A DNA stretch of 23,072 nt from Bacteroidales bacterium M5. GTDB taxonomy: Bacteria; Bacteroidota; Bacteroidia; Bacteroidales; Muribaculaceae. The stretch lies in the NCBI GenBank assembly GCA_001689535.1, contig LUJP01000030.1:1-23072 (forward strand). Direction: 5' to 3'. This document shows, piece after piece, positions 5,861 through 13,291 of this stretch. The translations under genes were made by a program, and so were the position numbers. Position 1 is the first letter of the stretch, and each line of letters starts with the position of its first letter. The notes under the pieces are model-generated. The model was not told where the DNA came from and searched no databases. It was given only the letters and a program-made list of their open reading frames with translations.

Positions 5861-8644
5861 TTACTCCGTAGTCTCGTCAACGAGATAGGCCAGTGATTCG
5901 TATGGGCGTCCTATGGTGTCGGCCATCGATATCTCGCAGGTGCGTGCCAGCGAGTAGCAGCCGTCGAATTCACGGCCGGATATATCCGCTTTCTCCTCTT
6001 TCACAGCTGTTTCAGCTATCTTTGGGAACATGAATCCGCGGTCGCCCGCCGCGCCGCAGCACTGGCAGTCGAGCGGAACCACCACCTCGCGGGCGCACTT
6101 CTGTGCAATCTCGCGCATAATGCCGTCGACGCCGATGATGCGCGCGGCGCAAGTTGGGTGGAGCAGCACGGTTCCTTTGGGCTTGGTGACCTTGAGCCGG
6201 GGCATCGCTACGGTGAGCAGCCACTCCGTGATGTCCATAATCTTCAGCGCCGAGTACTTGCGTTTGTTTTCCTCGGTGAGGAATGCCTCCATGTCGCGCA
6301 GGAGGGTGTGCGTACACGAGGATGTGTCGCAGAAAATGGGAATGCGTCCGGAATCCGACAGCTCGTAGAACCGTTCTACGGTTTTGTTTACGGTAATGGT
6401 CTGCCCCTGGGGGTCGCCTTTGTGCGCCCATATCTGGGAGCAGCACAGCCCGTGCATCTCCTTGGGAAGCGACACCTTGATGCCGGCGCGCGATGCGATG
6501 CGCATGATTACGGTTATGAGGTCGTCCTTATGCAGGGTAGAGGCGCCGAAGATACGCGTGACGCACGCCGGGAAGTAAAGGAAGTCAGGGTCGGCGGTCT
6601 CCTGCCAGTGTATTTTGGCTGGCATGGGGAAATGGCGCGACCAGTGTGGAACCTGTGAATAGACCTTGTGCATGAAGTCGGAGGCCCAGATAAGGGGATA
6701 GGGCGAGATGACTTTTTCGGTCGCCACGGCTGCTTTCAGAATGCCGCGTATGGATGATTCGAACGGCCCGAAATCCTTCGCCGCGAAAGAAAGGGAGTCC
6801 TTGAACAGTCTGGGGTTGGTGCGTGCGCGCACGGCGTCGGTGACCATGGCGGTGTTGATGCTCATGGGGCAGGGCATCTGGCATGAGCCGTCGGAGCAGC
6901 ATGACTGTTGCCCTATGAACCGGTATTCTTTCTCCAGATCCGGCCGGTTCACGATTATGCGGCGAGCCTGCAGGCGCTGGCGCGGGGTGAGGGTGCTTTC
7001 GCGTGTGGGGCACACATGCTCGCAATAGCCGCACTCCATGCACTTGTCGGCATGGCCGTAGCCCAGATCGGCGCCGAACTCCGGCAGTTCCTTGATGTTT
7101 TCCATGAAGCACTCGGGGTCGGAGTTTATCATCACGCCGGGATTGAGCACGCCGGAAGGGTCGGCAAGCTTCTTCACGCGTTTCATAAGGTCGTAAATCT
7201 TGTCGCCCCACTCCCGGGCCACGAAGGGCGCTATGGCGCGGCCGGTGCCGTGTTCGCCCTTGAGGGAGCCGTCGAGGCGCAGCACGGTGTCGACCAGATC
7301 GTCCATAAAGCCACGGAACTTTTCCTTGCTCTGGCGGTCGTAGATGGGGCTGGTGAGGAGCGGGTGGATGTTGCCGTCGCGGGCATGGCCAAATATCGAT
7401 CCGTCGAAGCCGTATTTTTTGAAAATGCCGTGAACGCCGTCCACCAGCACATCGAGGCGATCTACCGGCGCGGCCACATCCTCCAGAATCACAGCATCGC
7501 CAGGCTTGCGCACGCCGGCCACACACGGGAATATACCGTTGCGCATCGCCCAGAGTTCGGCGCGCTCTTTCACGGTTGTGGTAAACTGATCCATGCGTGT
7601 GAGCCCGCGGAGTTTCTTCAGGTCGGGCGTCAGGCGCCCGGTGATGTCGGCAAGTTCCCCGGCGGATGAGCCGCCGTAGTCAATGAGCATGGCGGTGGTG
7701 CCCGGGGGAAGATCGGCGCGTTTGCCCAGATAGCTGCACAGCGAGGCGTAGTCCATCATTTCCACCGCCAGCGCGCCGGTGTCGCCGAGGAATTTGGCCT
7801 GTGCGGCGGCAGCGGTGACGCTGTCGAAATAGAGCATGGCCGATGAATAGTCGGAATATAGAGGTATGGTGTTTAGCTCACCCGCCACGATATATGCGAG
7901 GGTGCCTTCCGAGCCTATGAGCAGGTGGGCGAATATGTCCATGGGGTGTTCGTAGTCCACGAAGGAATTCATGGCATAGCCCGTTACGTTCTTTATCTTG
8001 TATTTGCGTGTAATCTTATCGGCGGTCTCCGGATCGGCGAGAATCTCGCGCCGTATCTCGGCGAGTCCGGCGGCGAGTTCGCGTTCGTCCTCGCAGAAGC
8101 GCTTGCGGTCGGCCTCGACCGACGATATGTATCTGTGGCCGTTGGCGAGCACGAACTCTATCGACGCCAGAGTATGGTAGGAGTTATGGCGAACGCCCGC
8201 TTCCATGCCCGAGGAATTGTTGGAGAGGATGCCTCCCATCATCGCCGCGCAGGAGGATGCCGGGTCAGGCCCTATTTTGTGGCCGTAAGGTTTCAGGCCG
8301 GCGTTGAGCCGCTGGGCTGTGATTCCGGGCTGGAACCACACTCTGGTGCCACCGGGGCGCACCTCGTAATCGTGCCAGCCCGTGCGGAGTTCGCATATTA
8401 TGCCTGTGTTCACGGATTGACCGCAGAGAGAGGTGCCGCCGGTGCGGAATGTGACGCCCACATGATTTTCGGCGGCCACAGCCAGCAGCTGTGTGATTTC
8501 GTCGACGGTCTGGGGGCGAACCACCGCCTGTGGTGTGATGTCGAAATATGAGGCGTCGCGGCCATATACTTTGCGCCATAGTTCAGTGTCGAGAATACGG
8601 TCGTCGGAAAGGAAGCGTCGGAGTTGCGAATGAAGATTACCCAT
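5861..8644 (-). CDS. FAD-linked oxidoreductase fused to an Fe-S/CCG domain (D-lactate or D-2-hydroxyacid dehydrogenase type, YdiJ-like)
   Basis: A 927-residue single-chain enzyme combining what are often separate GlcD-like and GlpC/LldE-like subunits. The N-terminal FAD-binding_4 domain has RTGGTSLCGQS (67-77) and GPDPASSCAAMMGG (125-138), followed by the FAD-oxidase C-terminal domain to about 520. A 4Fe-4S segment follows with CMECGYCEHVCP near residue 534 and a second cysteine group (CCSDGSCQMPCP) near 582. CCG-type cysteine motifs occur as GLCCSQIWAHKGD near 733 and CQCCGAAGDRG near 862. Known relatives oxidise D-lactate or D-2-hydroxyglutarate and pass electrons to the quinone pool from the cytoplasmic face of the membrane; the substrate here cannot be fixed from sequence. 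All cofactor motifs are intact. It appears to stand alone: no lactate permease or racemase is next to it. Confidence 0.88.
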   Translation of the reverse strand: MGNLHSQLRRFLSDDRILDTELWRKVYGRDASYFDITPQAVVRPQTVDEITQLLAVAAENHVGVTFRTGGTSLCGQSVNTGIICELRTGWHDYEVRPGGTRVWFQPGITAQRLNAGLKPYGHKIGPDPASSCAAMMGGILSNNSSGMEAGVRHNSYHTLASIEFVLANGHRYISSVEADRKRFCEDERELAAGLAEIRREILADPETADKITRKYKIKNVTGYAMNSFVDYEHPMDIFAHLLIGSEGTLAYIVAGELNTIPLYSDYSSAMLYFDSVTAAAAQAKFLGDTGALAVEMMDYASLCSYLGKRADLPPGTTAMLIDYGGSSAGELADITGRLTPDLKKLRGLTRMDQFTTTVKERAELWAMRNGIFPCVAGVRKPGDAVILEDVAAPVDRLDVLVDGVHGIFKKYGFDGSIFGHARDGNIHPLLTSPIYDRQSKEKFRGFMDDLVDTVLRLDGSLKGEHGTGRAIAPFVAREWGDKIYDLMKRVKKLADPSGVLNPGVMINSDPECFMENIKELPEFGADLGYGHADKCMECGYCEHVCPTRESTLTPRQRLQARRIIVNRPDLEKEYRFIGQQSCCSDGSCQMPCPMSINTAMVTDAVRARTNPRLFKDSLSFAAKDFGPFESSIRGILKAAVATEKVISPYPLIWASDFMHKVYSQVPHWSRHFPMPAKIHWQETADPDFLYFPACVTRIFGASTLHKDDLITVIMRIASRAGIKVSLPKEMHGLCCSQIWAHKGDPQGQTITVNKTVERFYELSDSGRIPIFCDTSSCTHTLLRDMEAFLTEENKRKYSALKIMDITEWLLTVAMPRLKVTKPKGTVLLHPTCAARIIGVDGIMREIAQKCAREVVVPLDCQCCGAAGDRGFMFPKIAETAVKEEKADISGREFDGCYSLARTCEISMADTIGRPYESLAYLVDETTE

Positions 8645-8811
8645 TAGCTCGGAATTTTGGTGATGACAGATATTAAGAAAGAAACTCTTTAAATTCCAAC
8701 AGCCGGAAGTCTGTTTAGGTTGACACTGACCTGGCGATTTTTACAAATATGCGGAATGGTTCTTCGTAGGTCTTCATCGGGCCTAATTTCGATGTGCAAA
8801 AAAAATCAAAT

Positions 8812-9297
8812 ATGAAGATACACACATTTATTCCAGCAACGGTGGCTCTGGCTTGCGTTGCGGGAGCGGAAGGATGCCGATCAATCAAGAAAAGTAGCGG
8901 AGAAAAGGCTGAAATCAGCCGTTATTGCGAGAGGGTGGAACGGATGGTCATGGACACCGTCGGCTTCCGGCTGCCGGAGGCTGACATGAGTTATGCCGGG
9001 CCCGACACGGCAAGCCATCTGCACACGGAGCTTGCGCGGAGCAGCGCCTGGATAGACTCGGCCGGGCTGCTGCACCACACTCTGAGCCATACACGCAGTG
9101 AGGTTCCGGTGACTGTGGCCCGCAGAGAGACCACTCATACCTCACGAACAGACAGCATCATGACCAGAACCGTTGTGATGGAGCGCGAGCTTACGGCTTG
9201 GCAGCGCCTGAGGCTTGACGCTTTCGGGTGGGTGGCCGGAGTGGCGGCGCTTGTTGCGGTGTGGGCGCTGGCGGCGATACGTAAAAACAGAAGATAA
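8812..9297 (+). CDS. Small exported protein with a C-terminal membrane anchor (spanin-like layout)
   Basis: A 161-residue protein. The ATG at 8812 begins a signal-like segment (MKIHTFIPATVALACVAG); a GTG at 8794 in the same frame adds only six residues. Cysteines in ALAC and AEGC could be lipidated, although neither is an ideal lipobox. The middle (about 20-130) is polar and looks like a stalk rich in Thr, Ser, Arg and Glu. The end, LTAWQRLRLDAFGWVAG followed by a hydrophobic helix and KNRR, recalls small proteins in Bacteroidetes prophage lysis regions (from memory, not searched). Outer-membrane lipid plus inner-membrane helix on one chain is the layout of phage u-spanins. No phage gene is nearby, and its neighbours are an oxidoreductase and the rplM operon. 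Function not established. Confidence 0.6.
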   Translation: MKIHTFIPATVALACVAGAEGCRSIKKSSGEKAEISRYCERVERMVMDTVGFRLPEADMSYAGPDTASHLHTELARSSAWIDSAGLLHHTLSHTRSEVPVTVARRETTHTSRTDSIMTRTVVMERELTAWQRLRLDAFGWVAGVAALVAVWALAAIRKNRR

Positions 9298-9303
9298 AAA
9301 AGT

Positions 9304-9334
9304 TTTGGTAAGTTGTGGAAAATCACTACCTTTG
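9304..9334 (+). promoter_or_regulatory. Promoter of the rplM-rpsI-rpsB-tsf operon
   Basis: TTTG (9304-9307), 19 bases, TACCTTTG (9327-9334): a full match to the Bacteroidetes -33/-7 consensus. Transcription would start near 9341, leaving a leader of about 105 bases before the GTG start of rplM. Confidence 0.85.
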
Positions 9335-9363
9335 CAGACCGATTATATCCAATTAACTACTTT

Positions 9364-9414
9364 TGGCGGCTTCGGGCGGTAGCCTCTGGCCGGGCGAAAG
9401 CTGCGGAGACGCCA
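9364..9414 (+). ncRNA. Candidate structured mRNA leader of rplM (three-way junction)
   Basis: The leader folds on paper into a compact junction. P1 is TGGC (9364-9367) with GCCA (9411-9414). P2 is GGCT (9368-9371) with AGCC (9381-9384). P3 is TCT (9385-9387) with AGA (9407-9409), continued by CCG (9390-9392) with CGG (9404-9406) and GGC (9393-9395) with GCT (9400-9402), closed by a GAAA tetraloop. Helices abut with one unpaired base. CAATTAA occurs once before (9350-9356) and three times after it (9417-9423, 9424-9430, 9436-9442). Autogenous leaders by L13 are known in other bacteria, and leaders of this type have been proposed in Bacteroidia; I could not check a match. Confidence 0.6.
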
Positions 9415-9445
9415 TGCAATTAACAATTAACCAAGCAATTAAAAA

Positions 9446-9925
9446 GTGGATACTTTAAGCTACAAGACAATTACTCCCAACGCTCAGAGCGTAGACAGGG
9501 AGTGGGTGGTGATCGATGCCACCGACCAGGTCCTTGGCCGTCTCTGCGCCAAAGTGGCCAAAATTCTCCGCGGCAAGTACAAGCCCTGCTACTCGCCCAA
9601 CGTTGAATGCGGCGACAATGTAATCATCATCAACGCCGACAAAGTTCGCCTCACCGGCAACAAGCTCACCGGCCGTGAATACACACGCTACACCGGCTAC
9701 CCCGGCGGCCAGCGCATATTCACTCCCGAAGTGCTCATGAAGAAAGCTCAGAACAAGCACCTCAAAGCCGGCTACAACCCTCTTTTCATCAAGGTGATGA
9801 AGGGTATGCTTCCCAAAAACCGCATGGGCCGCGCTCTTATTGAGAACATGCATGTGTATCTGGGCGCCGAGCATCCCCACGAGGCTCAGAACCCCAAAGT
9901 AATCGATATCAACAAACTGAAATAA
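9446..9925 (+). CDS. rplM: 50S ribosomal protein L13
   Basis: A 159-residue protein of the large subunit, matching the Bacteroidetes form from its first residues (MDTLSYKTITPN). L13 signatures include EWVVIDATDQVLGRL, RGKYKPCYSPNVECGDNV, YTGYPGGQR and KGMLPKNRMGR. The start is a GTG at 9446, preceded by an A-rich stretch rather than a Shine-Dalgarno sequence. The usual first codon in relatives is ATG, so the GTG may lower initiation or be part of leader control. It is the first gene of the operon and is followed nine bases later by rpsI, the near-universal L13-S9 pair. Confidence 0.97.
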   Translation: MDTLSYKTITPNAQSVDREWVVIDATDQVLGRLCAKVAKILRGKYKPCYSPNVECGDNVIIINADKVRLTGNKLTGREYTRYTGYPGGQRIFTPEVLMKKAQNKHLKAGYNPLFIKVMKGMLPKNRMGRALIENMHVYLGAEHPHEAQNPKVIDINKLK

Positions 9926-9934
9926 CACTGAAGA

Positions 9935-10321
9935 ATGGAAACAGTAAATGCAGTAGGCCGCCGCAAAGCTGCCGTGGCACGCGTGATAGTCAAGGAAGGC
10001 AACGGTGCCATCACCATCAACAAGCGTTCGCTTGAGACATACTTCCCTTCCTCGATTCTTCAGTATATCGTAAAACAGCCGCTCAACACTCTTGATGCCG
10101 CCGGCAAATATGACATTCACGTGAATCTCGACGGTGGCGGTTACAAGGGACAGGCCGAGGCTCTCCGCCTTGCCATTGCCCGCGCGCTGGTTAAAATCAA
10201 CCCCGAAGACAAGAGCGCTCTCCGTGCAGAAGGCTTCATGACCCGCGACCCCCGCGCCGTGGAACGCAAGAAACCCGGTCAGCCCAAAGCCCGCAAGCGC
10301 TTCCAGTTCTCCAAACGTTAA
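9935..10321 (+). CDS. rpsI: 30S ribosomal protein S9
   Basis: A 128-residue small-subunit protein with the S9 N-terminus (AVGRRKAAVARV), the central GGGYKGQAEALRLAIARAL and the basic C-terminal tail ending RKRFQFSKR, which reaches toward the P-site tRNA in the ribosome. Length is normal. It lies nine bases after rplM with no intervening terminator and is clearly co-transcribed. Confidence 0.97.
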   Translation: METVNAVGRRKAAVARVIVKEGNGAITINKRSLETYFPSSILQYIVKQPLNTLDAAGKYDIHVNLDGGGYKGQAEALRLAIARALVKINPEDKSALRAEGFMTRDPRAVERKKPGQPKARKRFQFSKR

Positions 10322-10336
10322 TACGTGGCCTTATAG

Positions 10337-10366
10337 CCGGGCGGCCTGACAACCGGGCGGCCTGAC
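10337..10366 (+). repeat. Tandem 14-base direct repeat between rpsI and rpsB
   Basis: CCGGGCGGCCTGAC occurs at 10337-10350 and again at 10353-10366, separated by AA. The two copies are identical. It may be a recent local duplication. GGCC and GGGC segments could pair with each other, but no T-run follows, so I do not call it a terminator. Confidence 0.8.
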
Positions 10367-10379
10367 TGAAAAAACAAGT

Positions 10380-10427
10380 GTTTAGTATCTAAACTTCGCC
10401 GATGGACACGTTCCCTACCGCGAAGTT
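10380..10427 (+). promoter_or_regulatory. Candidate structured leader of rpsB with two competing hairpins
   Basis: GTTTAG-tat-CTAAAC (10380-10394) is a perfect 6-base stem. AACTTCGC (10392-10399) with GCGAAGTT (10420-10427) is a perfect 8-base stem enclosing 20 bases, within which GGA and TCC can pair. The two hairpins share 10392-10394 and cannot both form fully. The larger one ends 37 bases before the rpsB ATG. S2 control of its own leader is known in gammaproteobacteria; whether this is an analogue is inference. Confidence 0.5.
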
Positions 10428-10464
10428 GTAAAAGCAATCAGAACGTAAACAACTCAACAAACTC

Positions 10465-11316
10465 ATGTCAACTCCCACATTTGACCAATTATTAGAAGCA
10501 GGTTGCCATTTCGGTCACCTTAAAAGAAAATGGAATCCTGCCATGGCTCCGTATATCTTCATGGAGCGCAACGGTATCCACATCATAGACCTCTACAAGA
10601 CCCAAGCTAAACTTGACGAGGCAAGCGCAGCTCTTAAGAACATTGCTAAATCGGGCAAGAAAGTTCTTTTTGTTGCAACTAAAAAACAGGCCAAACAGGT
10701 AATCGCCGAAAAAGCCCAGTCAATCGGTATGCCCTACGTGATAGAGCGCTGGCCCGGCGGTATGCTCACCAACTTCCCCACCATCCGCAAAGCCGTTAAG
10801 AAGATGACCTCCATCGACAAGATGGCCAAGGACGGTACATTCGACAACCTCTCCAAGCGCGAGAAACTGCAGATCACCCGTCAGCGTGCAAAACTCGAGA
10901 AGACTCTCGGTTCAATCGCCGACCTCAACCGTCTGCCTTCGGCCATGTTCGTGGTCGACGTGCTCAAAGAGCGCATTGCCGTAGCTGAGGCCAACCGTCT
11001 CGGCATCCCCGTGTTCGCTATCGTGGACACAAACTCCAACCCCAATGACATCGACTTCGTTATTCCCGCCAACGATGACGCTTCAAAGTCAATCGAACTC
11101 ATCCTCGACACCGTTTGCTCGGCTATGAACGAGGGTCTGGAAGAGCGCAAGGTTGAGAAAGTCGACAATCAGGCCGCCGGTGAAGGCGAGCAGGCTCCCG
11201 CCCAGCGTGGCGACCGTCGTCGTCGCGTAAGCCGCAACCACCGCGCCGAGGCTGAGGCTCCTGCAGCTGAAGCTCCCGCCGCAGAGGCAGCCGCCGAAGC
11301 TCCCGCAGCTGAATAA
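10465..11316 (+). CDS. rpsB: 30S ribosomal protein S2
   Basis: A 283-residue small-subunit protein. The conserved body covers about residues 1-225, with the start TFDQLLEAGCHFGHLKRKWNP, the segment RWPGGMLTNFPTIRK and the C-terminal IPVFAIVDTNSNPNDIDFVIPANDD. The last ~45 residues are an extra low-complexity tail rich in Ala, Glu and Pro (repeated APAAE) after a basic patch (RGDRRRRVSRNHR). Tails of this kind are frequent on Bacteroidetes S2 and are probably flexible. The gene is separated from rpsI by 143 bases holding direct repeats and hairpins, and is followed by tsf as in most bacteria. Confidence 0.97.
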   Translation: MSTPTFDQLLEAGCHFGHLKRKWNPAMAPYIFMERNGIHIIDLYKTQAKLDEASAALKNIAKSGKKVLFVATKKQAKQVIAEKAQSIGMPYVIERWPGGMLTNFPTIRKAVKKMTSIDKMAKDGTFDNLSKREKLQITRQRAKLEKTLGSIADLNRLPSAMFVVDVLKERIAVAEANRLGIPVFAIVDTNSNPNDIDFVIPANDDASKSIELILDTVCSAMNEGLEERKVEKVDNQAAGEGEQAPAQRGDRRRRVSRNHRAEAEAPAAEAPAAEAAAEAPAAE

Positions 11317-11369
11317 TTTTGCCGCGGACTAATCCATTTAATTATTAATCCTATTCTTATCAACAAGAT

Positions 11370-12362
11370 ATGGCAGTAACAATGGCAGAAATCACCAAGC
11401 TGCGCAACCTCACAAGCGCCGGCCTGATGGACTGCAAAAAAGCTCTCGCCGAAACCAACGGCGACATTGAAGCCGCTGTTGAGATTCTCCGCAAGAAAGG
11501 TCAGGCAGTAGCCGCCAAGCGTGAGGACCGCAACGCCGCCGAAGGATGCGTGCTCTCCAAGAGCGCAGGCAATTTCGCCGCTATCGTGGCTCTGAACTGC
11601 GAGACCGACTTCGTGGCCAAGAACGAAGGCTTCATAGCTCTTACCCAGAAACTCATCGACACCGCTGTCGAGAACCGTATCAAAACCATCGACGAGCTCA
11701 AGGCTTTCGAAATCGACGGACGCACAATCGCCGACCTCATCACCGAGGAAAGCGGTAAGACCGGCGAGAAGAACGAAATCGGCGCTTACGAAGTAGTTGA
11801 GGCTCCCACAACCGCAGCCTACAACCACTTCAACAACAAGCTTGCCGCTATCGTGGGCTTCAACCAGGAGAACGTAGATCCCCAGATCGGTCGCGAAATC
11901 TGCATGCAGATCGCTTCCATGAACCCCGTAGCTGTTTCGCGCGAGGATGTTCCCCAGGCCACCATCGATTCTGAAATCAGCGTGGCTATCGAGAAGACCA
12001 AGCAGGAAATGGTTCGCAAGGCAGTTGAGGCTGCTCTTCACAAAGCAGGTCTCAACCCCAACCACTTCGATTCCGAGGACCACATCGAGTCCAACATGTC
12101 GAAGGGCTGGATCACAGCTGAAGAGGCTGCCAAGGGTCGCGAGATCATCAAGACCACTTCGGAGGCCAAGGCAGCCAACCTGCCCGAGCAGATGATTCAG
12201 AACATCGCCAACGGACGTCTCAACAAGTTCTTCAAGGAAAGCTGCCTCATGGAACAGGAATATGTTCAGGACGGCAAGATTTCCGTAGGGCAGTTCCTTG
12301 AGAAGTCGCAGAAGGGTCTGGTAGCAGTCGCTTTCAAGCGCGTGAACCTCAACCAGGACTAA
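11370..12362 (+). CDS. tsf: Translation elongation factor Ts
   Basis: A 330-residue nucleotide-exchange factor for EF-Tu. The N-terminal UBA-like domain carries EITKLRNLTSAGLMDCKKAL, and the EF-Tu-contacting motif TDFVAKNEGF lies at about residues 79-88. Length is that of the Bacteroidetes form, longer than in E. coli. The first ATG at 11370 (MAVTMAEITK) is taken; an in-frame ATG four codons later would also fit. It is the last gene of the operon, 53 bases after rpsB, and a strong terminator follows at once. Confidence 0.97.
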   Translation: MAVTMAEITKLRNLTSAGLMDCKKALAETNGDIEAAVEILRKKGQAVAAKREDRNAAEGCVLSKSAGNFAAIVALNCETDFVAKNEGFIALTQKLIDTAVENRIKTIDELKAFEIDGRTIADLITEESGKTGEKNEIGAYEVVEAPTTAAYNHFNNKLAAIVGFNQENVDPQIGREICMQIASMNPVAVSREDVPQATIDSEISVAIEKTKQEMVRKAVEAALHKAGLNPNHFDSEDHIESNMSKGWITAEEAAKGREIIKTTSEAKAANLPEQMIQNIANGRLNKFFKESCLMEQEYVQDGKISVGQFLEKSQKGLVAVAFKRVNLNQD

Positions 12363-12400
12363 TCCCGAATCATACTGAGGCCATCCATAGGCCCATAAAT

Positions 12401-12430
12401 AAAAAGCATCGCCATGGGCGATGCTTTTTT
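12401..12430 (+). terminator. Rho-independent terminator of the ribosomal protein operon
   Basis: AAAAAGCATCGCC-atg-GGCGATGCTTTTTT: an uninterrupted GC-rich stem with a 3-base loop and a T6 tail. The leading A-run also makes it symmetrical, but no minus-strand gene ends here. Confidence 0.95.
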
Positions 12431-12496
12431 AATTCAGAGATGATTCTGCGGAAGGTCTGCTTTTGTAGGAGAGTGTGGTAACCCCGCGAAAAGTAG

Positions 12497-12563
12497 GGCT
12501 GCTCCATGGAGCAGCCGATTGCTCAGGGCTACTTGTAAGATGCGGATGCACGAGCGTGCATCC
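12497..12563 (-). repeat. Two-hairpin intergenic repeat, copy 1
   Basis: A perfect 20-base palindrome (GGCTGCTCCA/TGGAGCAGCC, 12497-12516) and a second inverted repeat (GGATGCACG-ag-CGTGCATCC, 12544-12563), about 27 bases apart, with GTAGGG/CCCTAC-like edges. The same two hairpins, in the same order on the opposite strand and partly decayed, recur at 22597-22665. The rest of the 12431-12670 gap shows no open frame worth reporting. It looks like a dispersed non-coding repeat of this genome. Confidence 0.75.
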
Positions 12564-12670
12564 CTACAAGGAGGACGATAATCTGAGGATTGTTTCACTC
12601 TCCGACAATTTAAGGAGACCTATATCTGATTAATGCGAGAACTAAAACTAACTTTTGATTTTACGGAAAT

Positions 12671-13288
12671 ATGAAAGTATTACTCATAAACGGAAGCCCG
12701 AACGCCGACGGCAACACTGCCGCAGCGCTTAAAGTGGTGTCGACCGCACTGAATGCCGAAGGCGTCGAGACCGATACCGTGTGCATCGGCACAAAGCCCG
12801 TGCAGGGTTGCATAGGATGCCGCAAATGCAAGACTACGGGTGTCTGTGTGTTCAAGGACGAGCTCTACCTTACACTGCGTGAGAAAGCATCCGAGGCCGA
12901 CGGCATCATAATTGGGTCGCCGGTGTATTACGCCGGACCCGCCGGAAGCCTCTGCGCTGTGCTCGACCGTCTGTTTTACTCTTCACAGCCTATGTTGCAG
13001 TACAAACCCGCGGCATCGGTTGCCGTGGCCCGTCGCGCAGGGTCGGTGGCAGCGTTCGATCGTCTCAACAAATATTTCGGCATAAGCAATATGCCTGTAG
13101 TCTCGTCGACCTACTGGAACATAGTGTTTGGCTGCAATCCCGGGGAGGCGCAGGAAGACGCCGAAGGTATGCTGACCATGCGCACGCTCGGCCGCAATAT
13201 GGCGTGGCTGCTCCGCAAGCTTCATGCCGGCGACGGTGTAGACACTCCGGCTCCGGAACCACGCCAGGCAACCAATTTCATACGCTGA
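12671..13288 (+). CDS. Flavodoxin-family / NADPH-dependent FMN reductase-like protein
   Basis: A 205-residue cytoplasmic flavoprotein. The N-terminal LLINGSPNADGNTAAAL is the FMN phosphate-binding loop of the flavodoxin-like fold. A cysteine group C-x2-C-x2-C-x5-C (Cys47, 50, 53, 59 in GCIGCRKCKTTGVC) resembles that of iron-sulfur flavoproteins, though related FMN reductases share it without proven clusters. IIIGSPVYYAGPAGSL is the usual strand and flavin-contact loop. Likely role: two-electron reduction of quinones, nitro compounds or another small acceptor; substrate unknown. It is followed after three bases by a SpoU methyltransferase gene, so the two are probably co-transcribed. A weak TAnnTTTG-like sequence lies at about 12649-12657. 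Confidence 0.85.
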   Translation: MKVLLINGSPNADGNTAAALKVVSTALNAEGVETDTVCIGTKPVQGCIGCRKCKTTGVCVFKDELYLTLREKASEADGIIIGSPVYYAGPAGSLCAVLDRLFYSSQPMLQYKPAASVAVARRAGSVAAFDRLNKYFGISNMPVVSSTYWNIVFGCNPGEAQEDAEGMLTMRTLGRNMAWLLRKLHAGDGVDTPAPEPRQATNFIR

Positions 13289-13291
13289 AAA

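Noticed and set aside
6585..7526. Minus-strand frame of 313 codons in another frame of the FAD/Fe-S gene
   Set aside because: Arg/His/Pro-rich out-of-frame translation of the real gene.
10337..10366. 14-base tandem repeat as the start of a CRISPR array or as a terminator
   Set aside because: Only two copies separated by two bases, no spacers, and no T-run after any stem.
11169..12083. Minus-strand frame of 304 codons across rpsB and tsf
   Set aside because: Antisense to two highly conserved translation genes; no promoter or motif.
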